Source: Lachnospiraceae bacterium
Lineage (GTDB): Bacteria; Bacillota_A; Clostridia; Lachnospirales; Lachnospiraceae
Length of the DNA stretch: 8,696 nucleotides
Direction: 5' to 3'
NCBI GenBank assembly: GCA_024691045.1
Contig: JAILOC010000086.1
Coordinates: 1-8,696, forward strand
In this document: one piece after another, positions 1 through 6,356 of the stretch
Layout of the letters: the number at the start of each line of letters is the position of its first letter
Position numbering within the stretch: the stretch's first letter is position 1
Notes under the pieces: model-generated
The model's database searches: none
Told to the model about the DNA's origin: nothing
The model's input: only the letters and a program-made list of their open reading frames with translations
Translations under genes and position numbers: made by a program

Positions 1-116
1 TCTCTGGGAGCCGAGATGCCTATCTTGACCTGGTCTCCCTTTATTTCGAGGATGGTCACTTCGATGTTGTTGCTGATGACCAGTGCCTCTCCTTTTTTAC
101 GGGAAAGTGCAAGCAT
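1..116 (-). CDS. csrA: CsrA carbon storage regulator, translational repressor (partial, N-terminal 38 residues)
   Basis: CsrA is a small homodimeric RNA-binding protein that binds GGA motifs in hairpin loops of mRNA leaders, usually covering the ribosome binding site. The visible N-terminus, [18 protein letters not shown] followed by [19 protein letters not shown], is textbook CsrA: the L-x-L-S-R-K-x-G-E start, the first beta strands, and the G-x-x-V-K-I-G-I-x-A-P segment. The reading frame is open to the window edge; family members are about 60-75 residues, so roughly half the protein and its C-terminal helix lie outside. The start is fixed by a strong ribosome binding site and the family start. 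The gene begins one base after the fliW stop codon, so both are surely cotranscribed. In Bacillus subtilis CsrA represses flagellin (hag) translation and is held inactive by FliW. Candidate CsrA binding hairpins lie upstream of flgL in this same window. Confidence 0.97.
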   Translation of the reverse strand, partial: MLALSRKKGEALVISNNIEVTILEIKGDQVKIGISAPR

Positions 117-117
117 C

Positions 118-576
118 TTAGTTGCCCTCCTTTCTGGCCTTAAGAATGTCATATATGGGGAATCGTACAGGATAGTCATTACCCTCTACGATTATCTGGG
201 CACCCTTCTTTTCCTCGGAGTTGATGATGATGGGGCCCTGAAGGTTAACGGTCATCTTGGTGAGATCGGTGGGAACGGTAACGGTTACGAGTACAACGAT
301 GTTATCGTCGCTCAGATTGCCGAGATCAGAAAGAAGTTCTTCACTGACCTGGGGATTATATGTCTCACATACCATAAGAGGATTCATAACGGGCATTGCA
401 AAGCCGGGTTCCTCTATGGACTGGAAATATCTGATACCTGCGTCTGTTCCCTTTTCCTCATCGTGGATAAGAGTAAAATGCTTGAGATCGGGGAATCCTA
501 TGATTCCGTCCTCAAATGTAAGGATCTTCTCATCACTGATCTCTACTTCTCCGAATATCTTGGTTTTGATAAGCAT
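118..576 (-). CDS. fliW: FliW flagellar assembly factor, CsrA antagonist
   Basis: FliW (152 residues, normal length) is a cytoplasmic protein that binds CsrA and stops it repressing translation; flagellin displaces it, giving a partner switch that couples flagellin synthesis to secretion (known from Bacillus subtilis). The sequence shows the family hallmarks: a K-x-F-G-E-V-E-I start, [10 protein letters not shown] at residues 21-30, a hydrophobic MPVMNPLM segment at 61-68, a V-V-L-V-T-V-T-V-P strand near 94-102, and NLQGPIIIN at 111-119. It is preceded by AAAGGAG five bases before the ATG. It follows flgL by 15 bases and abuts csrA with a one-base gap, matching the usual flgL-fliW-csrA arrangement except that no yviE-like gene lies between flgL and fliW as in Bacillus. 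Confidence 0.97.
   Translation of the reverse strand: MLIKTKIFGEVEISDEKILTFEDGIIGFPDLKHFTLIHDEEKGTDAGIRYFQSIEEPGFAMPVMNPLMVCETYNPQVSEELLSDLGNLSDDNIVVLVTVTVPTDLTKMTVNLQGPIIINSEEKKGAQIIVEGNDYPVRFPIYDILKARKEGN
125..131 (-). promoter_or_regulatory. csrA ribosome binding site inside the 3' end of fliW
   Basis: The minus strand reads AGGAGGG, 8 bases before the csrA ATG. It lies within the last codons of fliW (Lys-Glu-Gly-Asn-stop), and the fliW TAA and csrA ATG are separated by a single G. Ribosomes finishing fliW would therefore sit over the csrA start, which suggests translational coupling. The coupling itself is an inference. Confidence 0.85.
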
Positions 577-591
577 ATGGTCTCCTTTCCC

Positions 592-2226
592 TTACAGATA
601 ATTAAGCAGAGTATTCTGCATTATCTTGCTTGTTGCCATCAGGGCCGCCTCATAAGTTACACTTGCACTTTCAAGTCCGATCGCGACTTCTGTGATATCA
701 ATATCTTCGTTCTGGCTCTGGAGAGTCTCGAATGTGGTCTTCTGGTTCTGAAGTCTGGACTCGATGAGAGCGAGCTTAGAAGATCTGGTTCCGTTATTGG
801 TGATCGCAAGGCTGGTGTCGTTCAGATAACCCTGCATTGCGGTTATTCCCTGTTCGAAACGCTTCTGTGCGATGTCCTTCTGATAAGTGAAAGCCTTATT
901 TGCGGCATCAAGCTGGTTCTGAAGAGTGGCAAGATCCGACGCATTGGTGGTGGTCTCGATCTTCTTCTTGATATCGGCGATGGTAGTCTCGAGATCAACT
1001 ACTGCCTGCATTGAGTTGACAAGGTCATCTATCTCTCTTCCGATTCCGAGCTTGAAGCACTCATCAGCGGTGGAATTGACTCTGATGGTGGTGTTGAAGC
1101 CTACATCATATTCGATGGACTGTCTTTCCAGAGTCGTATCCAGATAAGATTCATTATACCTTAATAATGAAGTGCTATCTACATTAAATGTATTTCCTAC
1201 CATCTCGCCTTCCATGGATGCGCTTCTGAAGAAGTGCTGGGGGCGGAGGTCTTCAGCCTTGAACTCCGTCTTCTGATAAGTGATCAGGATCTGGGATTCT
1301 TCCTTATCACCGGTAGTTGCATCATCCTTGGTAGCCATAAGCGTATCATAGACATTCTTGCCGAGGAGTATCTCTCCGGTATCCGACAGATAGATAACCG
1401 CATCGTTATCGCTTTCGGCAAGTGAGTAAGGATCCGTACTTGGATCGCCGGGGTTTGCACCGGGAATGATATCGGTTGACTTATATGCTGTCATTCCGTT
1501 TATGGTCTGAAGAGTTCCGGCCGCATCATAGTACTGGATGATGGGCTCAGCGGAAAGCATATCGCTTCTGTAATCGCCCACATCATCAAGATCGTCATAT
1601 GAAAGCCTGAATCTGTAGCAGGTGGACTGGCTTATGGGCTGCTCGGTAATGCCGGAATGGGTGGCATCGTTGAAATTGGCAGCGGTCCAGGTGGCGATAT
1701 CGCCCTGATTTACATGGGTTACGCTGTCGATCGCGGTACGGTCGACCTGCTCGGTCATCTGATATCTCATGTAGGTCTGCTTCTGGAAGGAAAGAGAGGT
1801 GTCGGTCCTGTATCCGGTAAATACATATCTTCCGGCATAGTCCGCATCACCGGTCTTGTAGATCTCGCTTGAAAAAGCCTTGAGTTCTTCGAGAATGGTG
1901 TTCCTGTCCGAGCTGGTAAGGTCACCGTTTGCGCCCTTGGTGCAGTCATTCTGGCAGGAAGTGATTATTGAAGAAAGGGAAGAAAGAGCATCCTCAGTTA
2001 CCTTCAGCCAGCTGGTGGCATCCGGAATGTTCTTGGAATAGTACTGGGTTACCTCGGTAACGTTTGAACGCAGCCTAAGAGCCCTGATAGCGATAACAGG
2101 GTCGTCGGAAGGTCTTATGATCTTTTTTTCCGATGAAAGCTGGCTGGTGAGTTTGTCTTCGAGGATCTTATTGGTGTTGATATTGGAGAGGTTGTTCCTC
2201 TGCATTATCTTATTGGTAATACGCAT
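592..2226 (-). CDS. flgL: FlgL hook-filament junction protein (HAP3), enlarged
   Basis: FlgL is the second junction protein between hook and filament, exported by the flagellar type III system with help from FlgN, and related to flagellin. The N-terminus, starting MRITNKIMQRNNLSNIN, and RPSDDP at residues 38-43 followed by I-R-A-L-R-L-R-S are the flagellin/FlgL N-terminal helical domain. The C-terminal helix is flagellin-like: E-V-A-I-G-L-E-S-A at about 513-521, then Y-E-A-A-L near 525, ending Q-N-T-L-L-N-Y-L. At 544 residues it is much longer than the roughly 300 of many FlgL proteins. Residues about 146-390 look like an inserted surface domain rich in Asp, Thr, Ser and Tyr, and about 400-505 is an extended helical, coiled-coil-like part. 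It has four cysteines (91, 95, 203, 390), unusual for an extracellular axial protein. The start follows AGGAGG by six bases. The 83-base leader holds candidate CsrA binding hairpins. FlgL rather than flagellin is called from gene order and the C-terminus. Confidence 0.95.
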   Translation of the reverse strand: MRITNKIMQRNNLSNINTNKILEDKLTSQLSSEKKIIRPSDDPVIAIRALRLRSNVTEVTQYYSKNIPDATSWLKVTEDALSSLSSIITSCQNDCTKGANGDLTSSDRNTILEELKAFSSEIYKTGDADYAGRYVFTGYRTDTSLSFQKQTYMRYQMTEQVDRTAIDSVTHVNQGDIATWTAANFNDATHSGITEQPISQSTCYRFRLSYDDLDDVGDYRSDMLSAEPIIQYYDAAGTLQTINGMTAYKSTDIIPGANPGDPSTDPYSLAESDNDAVIYLSDTGEILLGKNVYDTLMATKDDATTGDKEESQILITYQKTEFKAEDLRPQHFFRSASMEGEMVGNTFNVDSTSLLRYNESYLDTTLERQSIEYDVGFNTTIRVNSTADECFKLGIGREIDDLVNSMQAVVDLETTIADIKKKIETTTNASDLATLQNQLDAANKAFTYQKDIAQKRFEQGITAMQGYLNDTSLAITNNGTRSSKLALIESRLQNQKTTFETLQSQNEDIDITEVAIGLESASVTYEAALMATSKIMQNTLLNYL

Positions 2227-2240
2227 ATCTGCCTCCTGCG
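2222..2240 (-). promoter_or_regulatory. flgL ribosome binding site and start codon inside a possible hairpin (third candidate CsrA site)
   Basis: The minus strand reads CGCAGGAGGCAGATATGCG. The ends CGCA and TGCG are complementary, giving a 4-bp stem with an 11-base loop that exposes the AGGAGG Shine-Dalgarno (its GGA at 2236-2234), while the start codon lies at the stem edge. The stem is short and competes with a neighbouring GCGG/CCGC pairing, so the fold is uncertain. The ribosome binding site is clear. A role as a third, low-affinity CsrA contact is inferred from the two better sites upstream. Confidence 0.5.
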
Positions 2241-2259
2241 GGTTTTCCGCTCTTGGTCA

Positions 2260-2271
2260 GACATCCCTGTC
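2260..2271 (-). promoter_or_regulatory. Candidate high-affinity CsrA binding hairpin in the flgL leader (site 2)
   Basis: The minus strand reads GACAGGGATGTC. It is self-complementary at its ends and can form GAC/GTC closing the hexaloop AGGGAT, which fits the A-N-G-G-A-N loop bound by CsrA. The inner ten bases ACAGGGATGT match the in vitro selected CsrA consensus core ACARGGAUGU at every position, including the ACA/UGU pairing. It lies 24 bases upstream of the flgL Shine-Dalgarno. The match is seen directly; binding is inferred. Confidence 0.7.
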
Positions 2272-2279
2272 GAACTGTG

Positions 2280-2301
2280 AGTGAAGGTTCCTTCCTTCAC
2301 T
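2280..2301 (-). promoter_or_regulatory. Candidate CsrA binding hairpin in the flgL leader (site 1)
   Basis: On the minus strand AGTGAAGG and CCTTCACT form a perfect 8-bp stem closing the six-base loop AAGGAA, again an A-N-G-G-A-N hexaloop. Its GGA (2291-2289) is 25 bases upstream of the GGA of the next hairpin. No T-run follows, so it is not an intrinsic terminator. It starts 8 bases after the flgK stop codon. It could instead be a plain mRNA processing or stability hairpin, but the loop sequence and the neighbouring consensus site favour CsrA. Confidence 0.65.
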
Positions 2302-2309
2302 GTGTCTCA

Positions 2310-4292
2310 TTATACTCCGGTTTCGAGGATCAGTCTCTTGTATATTTCCTGGAAAACCGAGATCATCTTGGAGGAGAGGTTGAAAGCGTTCTGGAACTTG
2401 ACCAGATTGACGGCTTCTTCGTCCTCATCCACGCCGGATACGGAAAGTCTTACGTTTCCTATAGCCTGCTGAACCGATTCGTAGCTTGCAACTCCGGTAT
2501 TTGCCGCTGCCGCACCGAGAGCTACATCTGAGAGAACTCCCTCGAGGAATCCCGAAGCGGTGCTTCCCCTGAAGGAATTGATGTCCTTCTCGCTTGTCAT
2601 GTCCTTAAGTGCTTCAAGCAGATCGTTCTGTTCCACTCCGTCCCCCGCCTTGAACTTATTGGTCATAAGAGTCGGATCGTTGACCATTGCGGTCAGTATG
2701 GAGAAATTCTCTGCGGTGAGCTTGTAGTAGCTGTCATCCGTAACATCTACCGTAATGCTCGTTCCGTAAGTTGTCTGCTTCACAGTGTCTTCCCTTGAAG
2801 TATATGCCCTGAGAAGCGTGTCCGCTCTCCAGGTGCCCGTCTGATCGGGGAAGAAGTACTGCTGATTATCGGTGGGCATGTTGCCGGTGAACATTATCAT
2901 TCCGGTTCCCTCCGGATGTGCATCGGTCTGATTGCCCTGCTTCAGGATGTCATTGAATTTCTCCGCGAAGGTTCTTACCCACTCATTGAGCTGGTTCATA
3001 TAGTAGGGAATTCCTTCGTACTTGATATTCTCACCTATCTTGGCAGGCTTTCCGACTCGGTCGTTGGTGACGTGTCTGGGATTGAGCTCCTGATCGTTGC
3101 TGAGAATGAACTTATATGTATATGCAGCGTTTCCGCTTCCGTCGATATCCACTGTGTATGACCATGAATCATAGTAGAATTCGGTATTTCCGAGGTTTAT
3201 GATTCCGCCCTGGTCTGAAAGGTTACACTTATTAAGATCGGTAAGGTAGTCGCTGTTTACCTGTACGGTTACGGTGTCGTGATCTCCGGTCTCGGGATCG
3301 CTGTATCCGTTTACCTGGGTATCGATAACGTTTCCGTTGAAGAACTCTCCGTTATTTCCGTCCCTGAGTTCGATGAGTCCCCTGAGTTCTCCGCCGAGTC
3401 TTGCATTGGAAAGCTTGAACTTTTCGCCGTTTTCCCAATAGACATCATAGAGGCCGTCTATATCGGTCATATTGACCTTCTCGAAATCTTCCCTTGCCAC
3501 ACAGGTAAGATCGTTATGCTCCTTGGCATCTACGAGTGACTGACCGCCTGCGATCTTTACTATGAATCTGTATGCGCCGGTCTCCCTTGTCAGATCATTG
3601 GTATCATATATCGGAAGCTCCTCTGTTTCGACATCGACTATCTCGGAGAGTCTGTCGATGAGGAGATCTCTTCTGTCCCTGAGTTCGTTTGCCTTCTGGC
3701 CGCCCATCTCGATTGTGGTGATCTGCTCGTTGAGGGTCGCGATCTCGGTGGAAATGGAATTGATGTCATCTATCTTGATCTTGATCTCGGAGTTGACATC
3801 CTTCTGCACATTTTGAAGGTTTCCGACGATCTGATTGAAGTAATCGGTGAGCTGTCCGGCGTATCCTACAAACTGGCTCTTTGCGCTGGAGGATCCGGGA
3901 TCCTTCATGATCTCCTGGAGCGCGGTGGTCATGAGCTTGTCGTAAATCTGGGAGAAACCGCCGTTCGTTCCGCTGTCATAGAAGTAATCCTCAAGCTCTC
4001 TCATGTAATACTGTTTCATATTATATTCGCCGAGCTTGGAATTATTGCTCCAGTATTTCTGATCGTAGAAACCGTCTCTGATACGCTCAACGGAAAGAGT
4101 GTCGACGCCAGCGCCGGCACATCCGTAGGTCTGGAAGGTACGGATAGGAAAGGCCGCCTGGGTATCGACCGCCTGCCTGCTGTATCCCTCCGTCTGAACG
4201 TTGGATATATTGTTTGCTGTGGTATTCAGATTCGCATTTGATGCGAGTAATCCGGAATATGCGATATTTAATCCAAAGAATTGTGAACTCAT
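2310..4292 (-). CDS. flgK: FlgK hook-associated protein 1, second copy (HAP1 paralogue)
   Basis: FlgK forms the first junction layer at the hook tip. This 660-residue protein has both conserved ends. The N-terminal rod-type helix runs from residue 5 to 40, with N-N-I-S-N at 27-31 and TEGYSRQ at 34-40. The coiled-coil region has QKANELRDRRDLLIDRLSE at 199-217. The C-terminus has SVSGVDEDEEAVNLVKFQNA at 617-636, then F-N-L-S-S-K-M-I, the classic FlgK ending. The middle (about 230-600) is a long variable region. Three cysteines are present (58, 264, 356). The ATG has AGGAGGA six bases upstream. The gene ends in tandem stops (TAA TGA). It lies downstream of another full-length FlgK and differs from it through most of its length, so it is an old paralogue rather than a recent copy. 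A terminator-like hairpin and a sigma-28-like promoter precede it, so its expression may be partly separate. No frameshift or missing end suggests decay. Confidence 0.93.
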   Translation of the reverse strand: MSSQFFGLNIAYSGLLASNANLNTTANNISNVQTEGYSRQAVDTQAAFPIRTFQTYGCAGAGVDTLSVERIRDGFYDQKYWSNNSKLGEYNMKQYYMRELEDYFYDSGTNGGFSQIYDKLMTTALQEIMKDPGSSSAKSQFVGYAGQLTDYFNQIVGNLQNVQKDVNSEIKIKIDDINSISTEIATLNEQITTIEMGGQKANELRDRRDLLIDRLSEIVDVETEELPIYDTNDLTRETGAYRFIVKIAGGQSLVDAKEHNDLTCVAREDFEKVNMTDIDGLYDVYWENGEKFKLSNARLGGELRGLIELRDGNNGEFFNGNVIDTQVNGYSDPETGDHDTVTVQVNSDYLTDLNKCNLSDQGGIINLGNTEFYYDSWSYTVDIDGSGNAAYTYKFILSNDQELNPRHVTNDRVGKPAKIGENIKYEGIPYYMNQLNEWVRTFAEKFNDILKQGNQTDAHPEGTGMIMFTGNMPTDNQQYFFPDQTGTWRADTLLRAYTSREDTVKQTTYGTSITVDVTDDSYYKLTAENFSILTAMVNDPTLMTNKFKAGDGVEQNDLLEALKDMTSEKDINSFRGSTASGFLEGVLSDVALGAAAANTGVASYESVQQAIGNVRLSVSGVDEDEEAVNLVKFQNAFNLSSKMISVFQEIYKRLILETGV

Positions 4293-4322
4293 GCAAAATC
4301 CTCCTACAGTTTCACAATTATT

Positions 4323-4349
4323 ATATCGGTAAAAACAGGGGGAGACTTA
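4323..4349 (-). promoter_or_regulatory. Candidate sigma-28 (SigD) promoter for the second flgK
   Basis: The minus strand has CCGATAT (4329-4323), identical to the Bacillus SigD -10 element, with TAAG (4349-4346) 16 bases upstream against a TAAA consensus. The predicted transcript start is near 4316, leaving about 24 bases of leader with AGGAGGA before the flgK ATG. The -35 element lies in the loop and 3' arm of the terminator-like hairpin. A perfect TATAAT also overlaps here (4327-4322) but has no matching sigma-A -35 at 17 bases. Confidence 0.55.
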
Positions 4350-4359
4350 AGGTCTCCCC
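4331..4359 (-). terminator. Terminator-like hairpin between the two flgK genes
   Basis: The minus strand forms GGGGAGAC / GTCTCCCC, a perfect GC-rich 8-bp stem with loop CTTAA, followed by CTG and then TTTTT. The T-run starts three bases after the usable stem and is only five long, so termination may be partial. It would reduce read-through from the first flgK into the second flgK, flgL, fliW and csrA, or act as an mRNA 3'-end or processing hairpin. Confidence 0.6.
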
Positions 4360-4373
4360 GCTTAAATTTAAGC
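4360..4373. repeat. Perfect 14-base palindrome beside the terminator hairpin
   Basis: GCTTAAATTTAAGC reads the same on both strands and directly abuts the terminator-like stem. It can form a 5-bp stem with an AATT loop in RNA, or be a dimeric protein site in DNA about 31-44 bases upstream of the candidate -10 element. No function can be assigned from sequence. Confidence 0.45.
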
Positions 4374-4385
4374 AAATATGTGTCT

Positions 4386-4401
4386 GTTTACGAAGGCAAA
4401 C
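4386..4401 (-). repeat. Small hairpin after the first flgK stop
   Basis: On the minus strand GTTTGC and GTAAAC pair (one G-U wobble) around the loop CTTC. It is short and AU-rich, with no T-run. Together with the palindrome and terminator-like stem it makes most of the 117-base gap structured. Confidence 0.3.
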
Positions 4402-4409
4402 GCCCCTTA

Positions 4410-6344
4410 TCAGCTCAGGCTGTTGAGAAGATGTGAGATCATCTCATTTACCACGTTGATGAATCTGGAAGAAGCATTGTAGGCACTCTGATATTTGATC
4501 ATATTGCTGAGTTCCTCATCGCTGGAAACCGCTTCAACCTGGTCTCTGGCGCTTTCGGCCGCCGAAACCGTCTTGGCCTGATTCTCATATATACTGTTGT
4601 ACATATATCCGGAATTGGATACCTGAGAGACCAGATCACTGTAATAATCGTTGAGATTGACCCTCTTTATGACAGTAGGATTGAGAGTGTATGCCTCATC
4701 GGTAAAGACCTTCTTGAGTGCAGTCATGGTCGCGATGTCTTCCGAACCGTCCTTAAGCCTGAAGCCAAGGAGCGAAGGAGTCTGAAGAAGGTTCTGATTG
4801 ATACGGGTATTTGAGACGGAGTACAGGCTGTACTTTAGATCGGCAAGTGCCGACTGATCTACCACATTTCCGTTCGAATCGACAACCTGTCCGCGGCTGT
4901 TGAATTTGGGCTGTTCTTCTTCATTGAATACCCAGTAGGAGCCGAGTCCGGATGAGCTTAAATCATACTTTGTATATCCGTCGGTAGTGGATTTCTGGAA
5001 AAGCTGCAGCGGAGATCCGTCCGAACTTTCCATATAGTTGAAGCCGTCATCAATGTCTTCGTAGACCTTGTATTCTTTTCCGTCATATGCCTTGGGATCC
5101 GCTGCCTTGATAGCATTATAAAGAGCAAGATCCGCGGGATCGTAATAATCCGGTGCGTTAGGGTTGGTCGTCTGGCTGTAGGCGGTCGGAGCAGCGAGAG
5201 TCTTAACGCCTGCTGCCGTTTCCAGTACACCGTTTACCGCGGTGATGACGTTATGGATCAGCTGATCAAACTCAGCCTCAATATTCATAAGGACGGAGTC
5301 CTTGATGTCGTCGTAGAACCTGATATCGGTGTAGTCCGCCCTGTGATCGCCTCTCGCATAAAGAAGGCTTCTGAGCTTGCCTATATCCGTGCCGTATTCC
5401 GCAGATATTTCCCTGCTGAGGTCGAAAACATGAGCTGCCTCGATATTATAGATACGGTCACCCTTTTTTCCGTCATAGGAAAAGATGGTATCATCCGCGT
5501 TCCGGGGATTTCCGCCGGGTGCTACAGTGTAATTGGAATTCTGGGGCCAGTAAGGGGTGTAGAAACCTGTCTGGGAATCGATATCTATCCACATTTCAAA
5601 GCACAGGGATCCCTTTACGAAATCCTCTCCCTCGATCTGGACGGAAACCGAACCGTACTGATCTTCGGTATAGGATATATTACACATGGACGCAAGCTTA
5701 TCGAGGATCAGATTCCTCTGGTCCCTGAAATCGTTAGCTTTTTCCTGTCCAAGCTCAATTTTCTGGATAGTGGTGTTAAGCTCCAGGATCTGCTTGCCAT
5801 ACTCATTGATGGTCTTTACATCCTGAAGGACCTGGAAGTTTATATTGTCCTGGTATCCGGCCAGGTCACTGTATACGGACTGGGCTCTCTCAAGAAACTC
5901 GGCAGCCTCACTTACGAGGGCTCCCTGGGTAACAGAATTGCAGGGATCCTTGGTCAGCTCCTGGACTGCGGTCCACAGATCCGACATGGATTCCTGAAAA
6001 GAAGCACCGTTAAGCTCTCCGAGAAGGTCCTCTATCTCATTTAAGGTGTTCTTGGACACCTCATAGAATTCCTGTCTTCCGAGCTCGGTACGATATGTTT
6101 TGTCAAGGAAATAATCCCTAACCTGTTTTACGTTAGAATAATAAACTCCAAGACCTGACTGCTGATAAGAAATAGCACTTCCTGTCTTGGAGATCGTTAT
6201 ATATCTTCTGTCGTCAAATTCTACCTGCTGTCTGGTATATCCTTCAGTATCAGCATTGGTGATGTTATGTGCAACGGTATTTAACGCGTTGTTGCTGGCC
6301 TGAAGTCCCGAGACACCCAGGGAAAGGTCACTCCACAGGGACAT
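4410..6344 (-). CDS. flgK: FlgK hook-associated protein 1, first copy
   Basis: FlgK is the junction protein placed on the finished hook and exported with FlgN as chaperone. The 644-residue product starts MSLWSDLSLGVSGLQASNNA and has HNITNADTEGYTRQQV at 26-41, the conserved N-terminal flagellar rod/hook motif. A conserved helical segment has QEKANDFRDQRNLILDKL at 200-217. The C-terminus carries ELSNMIKYQSAYNASSRFIN at 611-630 and ends in a helix for axial packing. Residues about 250-560 form a large variable exposed domain. The usual S-G-V-x-x-D-E-E stretch before the last helix is replaced by EAVSSDEEL. Three cysteines (135, 221, 248) occur. The ATG follows AGGAGA by eight bases, 12 bases after flgN. 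As the copy next to flgN with the canonical operon position, it is the likelier orthologue of single-copy FlgK, though both copies look functional. Confidence 0.95.
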   Translation of the reverse strand: MSLWSDLSLGVSGLQASNNALNTVAHNITNADTEGYTRQQVEFDDRRYITISKTGSAISYQQSGLGVYYSNVKQVRDYFLDKTYRTELGRQEFYEVSKNTLNEIEDLLGELNGASFQESMSDLWTAVQELTKDPCNSVTQGALVSEAAEFLERAQSVYSDLAGYQDNINFQVLQDVKTINEYGKQILELNTTIQKIELGQEKANDFRDQRNLILDKLASMCNISYTEDQYGSVSVQIEGEDFVKGSLCFEMWIDIDSQTGFYTPYWPQNSNYTVAPGGNPRNADDTIFSYDGKKGDRIYNIEAAHVFDLSREISAEYGTDIGKLRSLLYARGDHRADYTDIRFYDDIKDSVLMNIEAEFDQLIHNVITAVNGVLETAAGVKTLAAPTAYSQTTNPNAPDYYDPADLALYNAIKAADPKAYDGKEYKVYEDIDDGFNYMESSDGSPLQLFQKSTTDGYTKYDLSSSGLGSYWVFNEEEQPKFNSRGQVVDSNGNVVDQSALADLKYSLYSVSNTRINQNLLQTPSLLGFRLKDGSEDIATMTALKKVFTDEAYTLNPTVIKRVNLNDYYSDLVSQVSNSGYMYNSIYENQAKTVSAAESARDQVEAVSSDEELSNMIKYQSAYNASSRFINVVNEMISHLLNSLS

Positions 6345-6356
6345 ATATGATCTCTC

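Noticed and set aside
960..990. GCCGATAT sigma-28 -10-like sequence on the minus strand within flgL
   Set aside because: No TAAA-like -35 lies 14-17 bases upstream and it is inside conserved coding sequence. Similar CCGATA matches near 1480, 2870, 3460, 3610 and 5325 fail the same test.
16..1014. Plus-strand open frame of 332 codons across csrA, fliW and the end of flgL
   Set aside because: It is antisense to three clearly recognised genes and its translation has no family features.
2280..2301. Intrinsic terminator between the second flgK and flgL
   Set aside because: The stem is perfect, but no T-run follows on the minus strand and the loop carries a CsrA-type motif, so it is better read as a regulatory hairpin.
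2302..2337. Possible sigma-A promoter at the end of the second flgK (TATAAT at 2314-2309)
   Set aside because: The TATAAT is perfect but is formed by the Val and stop codons of flgK, and the -35 at 17 bases (GAGACT) matches only three of six positions with no extended -10. It is worth remembering only because a start near 2302 would begin exactly at the first CsrA-type hairpin.
5253..6044. Plus-strand open frame of 263 codons
   Set aside because: It lies wholly inside the first flgK on the opposite strand and resembles no protein family.
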